DNA of 64,000 nucleotides. Source: Aestuariimicrobium kwangyangense DSM 21549 (lineage in GTDB: Bacteria; Actinomycetota; Actinomycetes; Propionibacteriales; Propionibacteriaceae). The position numbers were made by a program, and so were the translations under genes. Below are positions 41,096 to 49,737 of the stretch, piece after piece; within the stretch, counting starts at the first letter, position 1, and each line of letters starts with the position of its first letter. Location: positions 62,001 through 126,000 of the forward strand of contig NZ_ATXE01000001.1 in NCBI RefSeq assembly GCF_000421525.1, read 5' to 3'. The notes below the pieces were generated by a model. That model saw only the letters and a program-made list of their open reading frames with translations. It did no database searches and was not told the DNA's origin.

Positions 41096-41450
41096 CAGCG
41101 TGATCCATAGAGTTCCACAGGGGAGGCATGGATCGCGATTGAGTAAAAGACCGTAGGACAGCAGGTTTCGACATGGAAGGCCTGGCCGCTATCGGAATGA
41201 ACTTCACTCATAGGCCGGGACGGCAGGATCAAAGACCCCCTCGCACACACAAACAGTGAGGGCAGCCATCAGCGAAGTTCCATACCCCTGGGGGTATGTC
41301 CGATAATTGATATTATGTCACATCGGCGCCCGTCCGCCCGCTCGAGCGGGGACCACTCTCCTCTGAAGCAGAACGAGTGACGCGACCAGGCCCAGCCGCA
41401 GCCAGCACGGGATCGGCCGGATTCAGGAGTCACCCGATATCCGCCTCAGC
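41096..41450. other. Non-coding, lower-GC stretch with an orphan operator
   Basis: No gene of convincing composition is present on either strand. A weak CCCTC/GAGGG hairpin is near 41240-41265. A CsoR-type palindrome at 41281-41298 is followed by the AT-rich ATAATTGATATTAT. The stretch looks like the remnant of deleted genes. Confidence 0.55.
41281..41298. promoter_or_regulatory. CsoR/RcnR-type operator without a downstream target gene
   Basis: CATACCCCTGGGGGTATG has perfect 8-bp arms around TG. It matches the G-tract palindromes bound by copper/sulfide-sensing CsoR-family repressors. TATTAT some 12-18 nt downstream could be a -10 box. Neither a csoR gene nor a metal or sulfide gene is nearby. 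Confidence 0.6.
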
Positions 41451-41735
41451 ATGCTCGCAAGCGAGATCACCACTTCGGTTGTGATCCCCGCTCGCATGCT
41501 GTCTGCGCTAGGCGGGTTGCTTGACCTTGTCGGCCGCAGCGGAGGCCTTCTTGGCCAGCCCGCGGACCGGGGCCAGCGCGACGTCGTCGTCAAGCTCGAC
41601 ACCGGCGGTGGCAAGACTGTGCTGGGCCTGATCATCGCCAGGAGTTGGCTGGCCGAGGGCAAGGGCCCGCTTGCCTACCTCGTGCCCAACAAGTACGTGG
41701 TCGACCAAGGCGGAGTGTCTTGCGGGCCGGGCTGA
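41451..41735 (+). pseudogene. Fragment of a DEAD/DEAH helicase (Walker A region only)
   Basis: A 94-residue frame contains RDVVVKLDTGGGKTVLGLII and LAYLVPNKYVVDQ, which are the Walker A motif and motif Ia of a superfamily 2 helicase of the kind found in defence genes. Nothing corresponding to DEAH, motif III or the C-terminal RecA domain follows; the sequence after 41710 is unrelated. It is a remnant of a second helicase, distinct from that at 37879. Confidence 0.7.
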
Positions 41736-41867
41736 TGCGTTCATTCTCGCTGCCCTCGACCCGGTCTCTCCAAGCATGCGTGGCACTAGATGGCTGCTGC
41801 AACTGATCCGGTGCGCCAACGCAGCCAATGGATAAGCGTCCGACCCCGCTCTTCTGAGCCTCCTGGC

Positions 41868-42671
41868 TCACGTATGGATTACCAAATAGTCCAACACCAT
41901 GAGCGGCCCCTTCAGGAAATGCTCCTGGGCCTCCTCCGATGCCGGGCCACGCCGCTCTCGCTCGCGCCTATCTGCTCGTGAACCAAGGTTTTGACCTGGC
42001 AACGACATGAGTGGATACCAGCGATCCGCCTTCACTATCTTTCGAATCTTGCCAATGATTTTCACCGCGCCGTCGAACTCGTGGTTCCCCGAGATCCATC
42101 TTGGCTCTAGGGAGCCAACCACTTTCCACTCAGTCTCATCGTTCTCACCCACCACGACCGGCACCACGTCAAGGGTCTCCAAGAAGCTCGCCGCCGCATC
42201 GATTTCCGCGAAATCTATGCCGTCGAGGTCCCCGAATCCTAAGACATCCGCCGCGGGGCGCAGCCTCTGTAATGCCCTCACTGCCTCACTGAAACCGCCA
42301 TTATTGAGCATTGCTCGAATGACATCCGGTACGAAGATCTCACAATCCCATTCGATCATGGACCCGATAGACGCCATTGGAAACTCGATGGCTGGCTGTT
42401 GAATCTCTATCCAATCGAGTTCATCCGACCTTTCATGCCCTGCTGCTATGAGGCGCTTGAGTCGGGCCAAATCGTGATCCGTAGTGTTGATTCTCCTCGC
42501 CGTCTGCGATCCACGACCTCCCTCTGCCCTCGCGACCTTAACGTCGACCCCCGCGCGGGCGTCACGAACGTCAGTGACAGTCTCCTCTCCGGATTCGCGC
42601 ACGCCATCCTCCAGGTTCGCCATGTACCGGAGAAGCGATTCACTATTCAAGTACTGCGGATTGATCAGCAT
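41868..42671 (-). CDS. DUF6414 family protein
   Basis: This 267-residue soluble protein matches DUF6414: a start like QYLNSESLLRYMANLEDGVR, then EWDCEIFVPDVIRAM, VVGSLEPRWI and a C-terminal half with DRWYPLMSLPG and ERRGPASEE. The function is unknown; members occur near mobile and defence genes in actinobacteria. The gene appears intact but is flanked by remnants on its 3' side. Its GC content is lower than the chromosomal average around it. Confidence 0.7.
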   Translation of the reverse strand: MLINPQYLNSESLLRYMANLEDGVRESGEETVTDVRDARAGVDVKVARAEGGRGSQTARRINTTDHDLARLKRLIAAGHERSDELDWIEIQQPAIEFPMASIGSMIEWDCEIFVPDVIRAMLNNGGFSEAVRALQRLRPAADVLGFGDLDGIDFAEIDAAASFLETLDVVPVVVGENDETEWKVVGSLEPRWISGNHEFDGAVKIIGKIRKIVKADRWYPLMSLPGQNLGSRADRRERERRGPASEEAQEHFLKGPLMVLDYLVIHT

Positions 42672-42840
42672 GTCGCCATCATGTCACTGCGCCCCCTCAT
42701 AACGACGCACGCAGACGGAGGTCCAGCGCTGTAGGGCTGGATCTATGCGAACCCAATGGAGCCACGCGCCGCTTCACGGATAACCCCGAGCGTATGGCCC
42801 AGATGCTCGATTATGGCGATTCGCTGGTTACGCCTCGGTG

Positions 42841-43344
42841 TCAGAGGAGCCTGGGGATCCGTGGGGCATGTCGATCGGCAGGACCGCCGCCCATCTCCTC
42901 CTCGATGCGATGAGCTTCGGCCCTCGTGCGACATGGCTTTTCGCCGCACTCACACGTCCCAGCATCACCGCCATGCAGCAACCACGCCGCCCGCACCTGG
43001 GCCCTGTAGTAGTTCAGGTCGCCGATCACGCGGTGAAGGTCTCGCTTGAGCCGATCGCTCTCCCGTCGCTCTGCGTCGCGCTCTCTCATCCCGCCCGCAA
43101 GAGCTACGTGCGCCCTCCTCGCATGATCAAGAGATCTGCGGGCATGACTCTCCGCCGCCTCAAGGCGCTGCTTGAGCGAGCCCTCCGCGTCGTGCCCACG
43201 ACAATCCACGCAAGGCTTGACGATCAACGGCGTCTTGGGACCAGCCCTCTCGATGTACGGCAGGCCACAGCAAGGACAGACCATCTTTCGGTCGTATGCC
43301 TGCTGGCCAGAATCGCCGACCCCGTAGGGATTTGTTCTTCCCAC
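42841..43344 (-). CDS. Hypothetical protein with a zinc-ribbon-like motif and coiled coil
   Basis: The protein has 167 residues and its family is not recognised. VCPCCGLPYIERAG followed by CVDCRGH gives two Cys pairs about 24 residues apart, a likely zinc ribbon (residues 21-50). A basic, heptad-like helix of about 70 residues follows (SLKQRLEAAESHARRSL to LNYYRAQV). A second Cys group, CECGEKPC, is near residue 130. The GTG start at 43344 is chosen because GGAGGTG lies 4 nt before it. A nucleic-acid-binding role is plausible but unproven. It lies downstream of the DUF3800 gene, separated by a hairpin. Confidence 0.55.
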   Translation of the reverse strand: MGRTNPYGVGDSGQQAYDRKMVCPCCGLPYIERAGPKTPLIVKPCVDCRGHDAEGSLKQRLEAAESHARRSLDHARRAHVALAGGMRERDAERRESDRLKRDLHRVIGDLNYYRAQVRAAWLLHGGDAGTCECGEKPCRTRAEAHRIEEEMGGGPADRHAPRIPRLL

Positions 43345-43490
43345 CAGACACCTCCAAGCTAGATCCTCTGCCTCTAGGTGAGCACGCCGCACTGACAAAC
43401 TCCGCGGCAGCCACCCTCCTCGCAGCCGCACCTCGCTCCTTTAGACCATGACTAGCGTTGTGGGGCGCGGCGGTGTAGTGTCTTGCATGC

Positions 43491-43523
43491 AGACCCCCCC
43501 GCGACACGCGGATCAGGGGGTCT
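43491..43523 (-). terminator. Hairpin terminator after the DUF3800 gene
   Basis: AGACCCCC at 43491-43498 pairs with GGGGGTCT at 43516-43523. An inner CCGCG/CGCGG helix extends the structure. It lies 14 nt past the minus-strand DUF3800 stop. Confidence 0.75.
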
Positions 43524-43536
43524 AGCTGTTTGTGAG

Positions 43537-44241
43537 CTAGATCTCTCGTGGGCCGCGGTGCGGGTCGCGCTCTCCCAAGTGCGTTGAGTACCACTCCCAT
43601 GCGAACTGGTTGCCCTCGTATCGGTCGATGTGCACGTTCGCAGTCCAGGCCACCAGATCAGCCATCTGCACCAGCTGCGACGTCCTTGAGTCCATGTGGA
43701 TGGCATCTTCAACTACTCGCCGATCGGCCAGCCTTAGGTTTCGATGAGTCGCCCGGTAGGAGGTATCGCTACCGTTCCCGTCCATGAACACCAAGGCGAG
43801 GGATCCCGTCTCGGCAAGCTCCCCTTCGAACTGCTGGATCAACGCCGAGTACGCATCGCGCCTGGTATTGGCGACGCCACCGACCCCCCGCCGCCAAACA
43901 GCTCCAACCCTCAAGTTCTCCGTGCAACGGAGAGTCTCCAAACACGCGAGAGCAACCTCCCGCCCGAAGTCCTTCCAATGCTCTATCCCAGCGTGTACAT
44001 GGCGCTCTGGGATCCTGTCGGAGATTCGCCCGCGACCGTTGATGTAGTCGGTCGCATGCAACTCTTGGGTGATGGGCACTCCGAATTCCCGCCATAGCCG
44101 CTTCCGAGTGTCTAGCCAAGCTTGGAGCACCGATGACCAGCGGTCTGGTCGAAACTCCACCCACCCGTACACGACCAGCCCCGACTGCGGGTGACCAGAG
44201 TCATCGACGTACACCAAACGATCGAGATGATTCGGGCTCAC
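43537..44241 (-). CDS. DUF3800 protein (RNase H-like fold)
   Basis: The protein has 234 residues. DUF3800 is shown by the N-terminal LVYVDDSGHPQSGLVVYGWV, the mid-region ALVFMDGNGSDTSYRATHR and the C-terminal HMDSRTSQLVQMADLVAWT, where conserved Asp residues would bind metal. DUF3800 proteins have an RNase H-like fold and are frequent in phage-defence and mobile regions; their substrate is not established. A strong hairpin follows. The gene probably has its own promoter in the 130-nt gap after the DUF4913 gene. Confidence 0.8.
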   Translation of the reverse strand: MSPNHLDRLVYVDDSGHPQSGLVVYGWVEFRPDRWSSVLQAWLDTRKRLWREFGVPITQELHATDYINGRGRISDRIPERHVHAGIEHWKDFGREVALACLETLRCTENLRVGAVWRRGVGGVANTRRDAYSALIQQFEGELAETGSLALVFMDGNGSDTSYRATHRNLRLADRRVVEDAIHMDSRTSQLVQMADLVAWTANVHIDRYEGNQFAWEWYSTHLGERDPHRGPREI

Positions 44242-44371
44242 CGAGACGAGCTTACCGAGCCTCGGACAAGAGATCCCACGCGCGTGGCCAACTGTTGACC
44301 CCCGTTAGGAGACTGCGGGACATAAGGGGGAAGTCACATCTCTCAGGTGGCTGCATTCACCAAAGGCTCCT

Positions 44372-44779
44372 TCAGAGATAGTCAGCCAAGTCGACGACGC
44401 AGGGGGCGGCCCACAGTGCCTCGGCCTGCTTGTGCTCCCCGTTCTTGCAGGCCGCTAACGGGCCGTCGGTGCCGGTGATGATCGCCCAATGGGGGCCGAA
44501 GTGGTCGCGCCACCACACCGACGGTCCCAGGAGCCCGTCGTTGCGAAGGTGTTCCCACGCCCGCCACAGCGCCTCGATCCGGTTCACCGCCTCGGGATGG
44601 AGCCACCACCTCGAGCACCACCGGTACTTCAACTCACCCAACGGCGGCCGCCAGTTGGGAAGCATCCACTCCCGCAACCACTCATCAGCCGACCCGTAGA
44701 CCAAGGCCGGCGCCGCGCTCTCCGGCTCGGGCGTGACTGTCTCGTCGCTGGTGTCGTCGACGTCGTCGAGGAAACTCAT
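44372..44779 (-). CDS. DUF4913 protein of an integrative/conjugative element
   Basis: This 135-residue acidic protein has the Trp-rich DUF4913 pattern: WLREWMLPNWRPPL, KYRWCSRWWLHPEAVNRIEALWRAWE and PSVWWRDHFGPH. DUF4913 genes are found almost only in actinobacterial conjugative elements and plasmids, near relaxase and transfer genes. Its ATG overlaps the stop of the upstream gene (ATGA). No relaxase or integrase gene is present here. Confidence 0.82.
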   Translation of the reverse strand: MSFLDDVDDTSDETVTPEPESAAPALVYGSADEWLREWMLPNWRPPLGELKYRWCSRWWLHPEAVNRIEALWRAWEHLRNDGLLGPSVWWRDHFGPHWAIITGTDGPLAACKNGEHKQAEALWAAPCVVDLADYL

Positions 44780-45816
44780 CGGGTCCTCCCCCGCTTCTGC
44801 CGACGGTCCGGCCTTGCCGAGGCACGGTTCCCGGCGTGGCGGCCGCGGTGACTCTCTGCGGCAGCCTCCTCCACGAGAGTGAACCCGGGCGCAGCCTTGC
44901 GGGCCACCTGATCGGCTTCCTCCACCTCGGCCGCGGTCACGGAGGCGACCACCACCTGCTCCTCGTCCGCAGCCTGAGAACCAGCCAAGTCACTGGCAGC
45001 AATCCCCTGCTCCCGCCGCGCCTGCTCCCTCAACATGACCACCTTGGGATCGTCCGGATCCAAACCGTCGGCCTCCGCCCGGTCAGCACGCGCGCCCGCC
45101 TCATGTTCCTGGCTTTGCGCAGCGAGGTCGAAGGCCTCATCGGCCAGACCACTGGTGCGACGGGCCAGCCCGTCGTCGAACGCGGCCTTCACGTCCAGCC
45201 CAAACCGGCGTTGGGTCTCCGCCTCGATCCGCTGCGCCACCTGGGCTGCCATCGGATCCAAACCGATCGTCACCCGCACATGCCCGTAGGCCTGGATCCA
45301 ATCGTCCTGCGACGCAGCCTCCCGCCACCCATCATCCGCGACCACCCGATAGTGCGGGCGATGCTCGGCGACGACCTTCCCCACATCCAACTGCTCGGCC
45401 TCCCGACCGACACTCTCGGTGTGGACCGTGGCGGTGCGGTCCTGCCACAGATCGTGGGCCTCACGCAGGTTCACCCCGAACCGTTCCTGGTATTGCTGCT
45501 CGATCCGGTTCGCCGCGTGCACGGCCATCGGGTCGACGTCCCGCATCCCCCGCGCGGTGGCGTAGGCGTCGGCCCACTCAGCTGGGGTGGCCTGGTCCTC
45601 CCAATCGGCCCACCCGACCCGCCGGTAGACGCCCTGCTGGCTCCGGACCCACTCCTTGAACTGGGCCTCATCGGCCCGACCTGCGGCCATCGCCTGGTCC
45701 CGACCCAGGCGTTCCTGGTCGGCGCGTCGACGCTGCGCCACCTCGATGACCCGCGCCACCGCGGCCACCGTCGCACGGATCGCGCGTTCGGCCTCGGCGG
45801 TCAGTTCCTCACTCAT
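44776..45816 (-). CDS. Hypothetical mobile-element protein with a duplicated motif
   Basis: This 346-residue, highly charged protein is helical with no membrane segment. A unit of about 90 residues occurs twice: TPAEWADAYATARGMRDVDPMAVHAANRIEQQ-type, then AASQDDWIQAYGHVRVTIG with DPMAAQVAQRIEAE. Each is followed by a (Q)RFG(V/L) sequence. The C-terminus is basic (RPDRRQKRGRTR). Proteins of this kind accompany DUF4913 genes in actinobacterial conjugative elements; the function is unknown. It is in one operon with its neighbours (4-nt overlap downstream). Confidence 0.6.
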   Translation of the reverse strand: MSEELTAEAERAIRATVAAVARVIEVAQRRRADQERLGRDQAMAAGRADEAQFKEWVRSQQGVYRRVGWADWEDQATPAEWADAYATARGMRDVDPMAVHAANRIEQQYQERFGVNLREAHDLWQDRTATVHTESVGREAEQLDVGKVVAEHRPHYRVVADDGWREAASQDDWIQAYGHVRVTIGLDPMAAQVAQRIEAETQRRFGLDVKAAFDDGLARRTSGLADEAFDLAAQSQEHEAGARADRAEADGLDPDDPKVVMLREQARREQGIAASDLAGSQAADEEQVVVASVTAAEVEEADQVARKAAPGFTLVEEAAAESHRGRHAGNRASARPDRRQKRGRTR

Positions 45817-45852
45817 CGCTCTTCCCTCCCTTGCCGTGTCGGCGTGTGGGGG

Positions 45853-46170
45853 TCAGCGGCCCGGGCCGCCTCGTGAGCGTTCGTCATGGTGATCCCTCCT
45901 GGTGATGTCCGGGTCAGCGGTCTGCTGACCCGTCGGCGGGTGCATCGGTGCCGGGGCAGTGATCGGCGCGAACGCCGCCTGCTCGTGCACCTGCCGGGGC
46001 GCCCGGAGATCGTCCTCCGACAACAGGCCCAGCTCGCCGCGCAGCACCACCACTGTGGCGTCCAATCTGCGCTGCACCTCATGGCGAACTCGTTGTGCCG
46101 CGACCAGTTCTCGGGCCGCCTCATGCGCATCCGCGATCGCGGGACTCATCCGCCCCAGCTGGTCGATCAC
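45853..46170 (-). CDS. Small hypothetical protein of the same mobile-element operon
   Basis: The protein has 105 residues. The N-terminal 60 residues are a helical segment rich in Arg, Ala and Leu (DAHEAARELVAAQRVRHEVQ, then LDATVVVLRGELGLLSEDD). The rest is low complexity, rich in Pro, Thr, His and Gly. GGAGGG precedes the GTG at 46170; a shorter start at 46149 is possible. It is the first gene of the three-gene minus-strand operon and its family is not recognised. Confidence 0.5.
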   Translation of the reverse strand: MIDQLGRMSPAIADAHEAARELVAAQRVRHEVQRRLDATVVVLRGELGLLSEDDLRAPRQVHEQAAFAPITAPAPMHPPTGQQTADPDITRRDHHDERSRGGPGR

Positions 46171-46339
46171 AGCCCTCCAGCAAGCGAAGCACGTGCCCGT
46201 CCCACCACCGCGTGAGCCCCCGGCCTCTTCGCTGAAAGCTCACATCTGAGATATTCGGCGGGTCCGCCAGCCTCGACCGGATAGACTGGCCCCTCCTCAG
46301 GCCGGACAACCGGTGCCACCGACCTTGAGAGGAACGCCC

Positions 46340-49192
46340 GTGCTGCTCGTCGTGACGATCTTCGCCCTCGTGGCCGTCGTCGCGACCTTGGCGAGCAGCC
46401 GCATCGGACGACTGGTCTTCCTCGCCCCCGCGCTCGTCAGCATCGCCTCGGCCGTCTGGTTCGCCCTGCAGGGGCCCACGGTGGCGCACGGACGAGTGGT
46501 CACCGAGCACCTCGAATGGATGCCGGCCCTGGGGGTGTCCATCGACCTGCGTCTGAACTCGGTGAGCTGGCTGCTGGCGATGGTGGTGACCGGCGTGGGA
46601 GGGCTGATCTTCGCCTACTCCGCTTGGTACTTCGACACCGAGACCCTCGCCTCACGCACGGTGGGCCTGCTCACCGGGTTCGCCGCGAGCATGCTGCTGC
46701 TGGTGCTGGCGGACGACCTGATCGTGCTGACCGTCGGGTGGGAACTCACCACTGTCTTCTCCTACCTGCTGGTGGGCCTCAACCACCACTCCGCCACCTC
46801 CCGCCGGGCCGCGATGACCGCGCTCGTGGTCACCACCGTGGGTGGACTGTCGATGTTGACGGGCGTCCTGCTGCTGCGCTCGGTGACCGGAACCACCTCG
46901 CTGTCGCAGACCCTCGACCTCGCGCCCACCGGCGTGGCGGCGGGTTGGGCCGCAGCGCTGCTGCTGGTCGGGGCCCTCACGAAGTCGGCCATCGTCCCGT
47001 TCCAGTTCTGGTTGCCGGGAGCGATGGCGGCCCCGACCCCCGTCTCGGCCTTCCTGCACGCCGCCGCCATGGTCAAGGCAGGCATCTTCCTGGTCGCCAT
47101 GGTGACGCCGATCTTCGTCGACCTGCCGTGGTGGCGTCCGGTGCTGGTGGGGCTCGGCGTGGTGACGATGCTGCTGGGTGCCCTGCGGGCCCTGCGCCAG
47201 GTCGACATCAAGGTGCTGTTGGCGCACGGCACCGTCAGCCAGTTGGGGCTGTTGCTGACCACCCTCGGAGTCGGAACCCCTGCCGCGGTGCAGGCAGGCC
47301 TGGCCCTGCTGGCCGCGCACGCCGTCTTCAAGGCGACCCTGTTCATGGTGGTGGGCAGCATCGATCGCCACACGGGCACCCGTGACCTGCGACGACTGGG
47401 AGGACTCGTCCGCTCGTTGCCCGTCACGGCCGTGATAGCGATCATCGCGGCCGCCTCGATGTCGGGCATCCCGCCGACCTTCGGGTTCGTGGCCAAGGAG
47501 TCCGCCCTGGCCGCGGCGCTGGAGGCGGCCCAGGAGCCAGGTCTGACGAGTGTCGGATGGGTCGCCCTTGTCGGGATCGCCGCCGGGGCAGTGCTCACCT
47601 TCGCCTACTCGCTGCGGCTGGTGGTCGGGGTCTTCTTCGGCCGGGTGCGCACCGCCATCGACCACACCCACGGGCCCCTCGTGGCACCCGCTCTGGCCCT
47701 GACCGTGGCCACCCTCGTCCTCGCCTTCACCGGCGAGGGCCTGTCGAGCCTGCTGCACGCCCACGTGGCCCGGACCCCCGGCGCCGACGCTCCCCACCTC
47801 GCCCTCTGGCACGGGGTCTCCGTGCCGCTGCTGATCTCGACACTGGTGCTCGTCGTCGGCGTCGGCGTGCACCGGGCGCGCGGACGCGGCCTGGCAGAAC
47901 CCGTCGGCGACGACCCCTTCGAGCAGGGCTACACCTTGACGCTGCGAGCGCTCGACCGGTTGGCGGTCGAGGTCACCGGACGCGTGCAGACCGGTTCACT
48001 GCCCCTGCACATCGGCACGATCCTGGTGGTGGTCGTCGCGCTGCCCGGCATGGCCCTGCTGGTGGGCGGGCTCCGTCTGGGTCCCGTGCGGTGGTCCGAC
48101 TCGCTCGCCCAGGCGGCCGTCGTGGTGCTGATCCTGGTCGCGGCCGTCTACGCGACCCTGGCGCGCGGCCGGCTCAAGACGTTCATGCTGCTGGCCATCA
48201 CCGGCTATGGAACGGCGCTCCTCTTCCTGCTGCACGGTGCGCCAGATCTCGCCCTCACCCAGTCGCTGACTGAGACAGTCTTCCTGGTGCTGCTGGTCCT
48301 GGTGCTGCGCCGACTGCCGAAGTACTTCACCGATCGGCCCCTGAAGGCGAGCCGCTACCTGCGGGCCCTGGTCAGCATCGCCGTGGGCACCTTGGCTGCC
48401 GTGCTGGCGATGGTGGCACTGCAGGCGCGTGCCGCTCCCCCGGTGTCGGAGAGTTTCTACGAGGAGGCCTACGACTTCGGCTACGGCCACAACATCGTCA
48501 ACGTCACCCTGGTCGACATCCGCGCCTGGGACACCTTGGGCGAGATCTCGGTGCTGCTGGCGGCCGCCACCGGAGTGGCGAGTCTGGTCTTCGTCCGCCG
48601 ACGGGCCTCGTCGCAGACGCTGCAACCCGACACCGAACCCAGCGGACGCCGCACCTGGCTGCGCGGTGCGCAACTGCTGGACGAGCACCGGGCCAGCCCC
48701 CTGCTCGAGATGATGACCCGGTTGCTGTTCCCGGTGATGATGCTGGTCTCGGTGTACCTGCTGATGGTGGGGCACAACCTGCCCGGTGGTGGCTTCGCCG
48801 GTGCCCTGGTGGCGGGAATCGCGCTGGCGATCCGCTACCTCGCCGGGGGACGGGCTGAACTCGAGGAGGCCGTACCGCTCGACCCGGGCAAGCTGCTGGG
48901 CGGCGGCATGGTGGTGGCCGTGCTGGGCGTGGTCTGGCCGGTGTTGATCGGCGGACGGATCGGACAGTCCTACGCGTTCGAGATCGACCTCGGCCCGATC
49001 GGCGTGGTCAAACTCGTCACCACCCTGGTCTTCGACATCGGCGTCTGGATGCTCGTGATCGGGGCGATGCTCGACTTCGTCCGTTCGTTGGGCAGCGGCA
49101 TCGACCTGCACTCGGAGAAGAACGTGGCCCCGGTGCCGCGGTTCTCCAGCGACCGCAGCGTGCCCGGCCTGACCCCGGAGGTGGAGCGATGA
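46340..49192 (+). CDS. mrpA: Mrp-type Na+/H+ antiporter subunit A fused to subunit B
   Basis: This 950-residue membrane protein has an N-terminal proton-translocating region like NuoL (about 1-770), with VLADDLIVLTVGWELTTVFSYLLVG, NHHSATSRRAAM and PTPVSAFLHAAAMVKAG. A C-terminal MrpB domain begins near LLDEHRASPLLEMMTRLLFP. Key charged residues for pumping (Glu in VGWELT, Lys in GALTKSAIVPFQFWLPGAM and in VKAGIFLVAM) are present. GTG 46340 is chosen because GAGAGG precedes it; an in-frame GTG at 46313 would add nine residues. It is the first gene of the mrpA-B/C/D/E/F/G operon, which exports Na+ and supports alkaline tolerance. Confidence 0.95.
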   Translation: MLLVVTIFALVAVVATLASSRIGRLVFLAPALVSIASAVWFALQGPTVAHGRVVTEHLEWMPALGVSIDLRLNSVSWLLAMVVTGVGGLIFAYSAWYFDTETLASRTVGLLTGFAASMLLLVLADDLIVLTVGWELTTVFSYLLVGLNHHSATSRRAAMTALVVTTVGGLSMLTGVLLLRSVTGTTSLSQTLDLAPTGVAAGWAAALLLVGALTKSAIVPFQFWLPGAMAAPTPVSAFLHAAAMVKAGIFLVAMVTPIFVDLPWWRPVLVGLGVVTMLLGALRALRQVDIKVLLAHGTVSQLGLLLTTLGVGTPAAVQAGLALLAAHAVFKATLFMVVGSIDRHTGTRDLRRLGGLVRSLPVTAVIAIIAAASMSGIPPTFGFVAKESALAAALEAAQEPGLTSVGWVALVGIAAGAVLTFAYSLRLVVGVFFGRVRTAIDHTHGPLVAPALALTVATLVLAFTGEGLSSLLHAHVARTPGADAPHLALWHGVSVPLLISTLVLVVGVGVHRARGRGLAEPVGDDPFEQGYTLTLRALDRLAVEVTGRVQTGSLPLHIGTILVVVVALPGMALLVGGLRLGPVRWSDSLAQAAVVVLILVAAVYATLARGRLKTFMLLAITGYGTALLFLLHGAPDLALTQSLTETVFLVLLVLVLRRLPKYFTDRPLKASRYLRALVSIAVGTLAAVLAMVALQARAAPPVSESFYEEAYDFGYGHNIVNVTLVDIRAWDTLGEISVLLAAATGVASLVFVRRRASSQTLQPDTEPSGRRTWLRGAQLLDEHRASPLLEMMTRLLFPVMMLVSVYLLMVGHNLPGGGFAGALVAGIALAIRYLAGGRAELEEAVPLDPGKLLGGGMVVAVLGVVWPVLIGGRIGQSYAFEIDLGPIGVVKLVTTLVFDIGVWMLVIGAMLDFVRSLGSGIDLHSEKNVAPVPRFSSDRSVPGLTPEVER

Positions 49193-49737
49193 CCCCCAGT
49201 CTGATGCTCGCCATCGCCGGTGGGGGCCTGCTCGCGGCGGGCGTCTACCTGCTGACCGAGCGCTCCTTGATGAGGATCCTGGCTGGCATCATGCTGGCCT
49301 CCAACGGCGTCAGCATGCTCTTCCTGGTGGTCTCGGGCCCGGCCGGGCTGGCCCCCATCGTCGGCGAGCCGAAGTACCGCATCTCCGACCCCCTGCCGCA
49401 GGCGATGGTGCTGACCGCCATCGTGATCACCCTGGCCACCAGCGCCTTCCTGTTGGCGATGTCGTACCGGTCATTCCAACTGGAGGGCCATGACGAGGTC
49501 GCCGATGACGTCGAGGACAGGATCGTGCGGCGTCGTGCCGACCGCGACCTGACGAGCGAGTCGTACACCCAGCACGAGGCCGACGAGGTTCCCACCGACA
49601 CCGAGACCGGCGGACTCGAGGCAGCCGAGGACGAACCGGCCCACGCCACCACCGATCCCACCAGCGAACCCGACTCCGGCAAAATCTCCGGCGCCACCAG
49701 CCCGACCACCCCCACCCAGCCCGGGGAGGCCCCCTGA
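49189..49737 (+). CDS. mrpC: Mrp antiporter subunit C
   Basis: The protein has 182 residues. The first 105 residues form the NuoK-like three-helix domain (GLLAAGVYLLTERSLMRILAG, MLASNGVSMLFLVV, DPLPQAMVLTAIVITLATSAFLLAMSYR). A long acidic Thr/Pro-rich tail of about 75 residues follows, which most MrpC proteins (about 115 residues) lack. The start overlaps the mrpA stop and its own stop overlaps the mrpD ATG. The tail is likely cytosolic and disordered. Confidence 0.93.
   Translation: MTPSLMLAIAGGGLLAAGVYLLTERSLMRILAGIMLASNGVSMLFLVVSGPAGLAPIVGEPKYRISDPLPQAMVLTAIVITLATSAFLLAMSYRSFQLEGHDEVADDVEDRIVRRRADRDLTSESYTQHEADEVPTDTETGGLEAAEDEPAHATTDPTSEPDSGKISGATSPTTPTQPGEAP

Noticed and set aside
42672-42840. 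A short plus-strand frame with TDNPERMAQMLDYGDSLVTP, possibly another gene remnant
   Set aside because: It is protein-like in composition but has no start or ribosome site, and no family could be named.
43441-43536. A tRNA or small RNA in the gap before DUF3800's stop
   Set aside because: The paired sequence is a simple two-stem hairpin best explained as the DUF3800 terminator; no cloverleaf fits.
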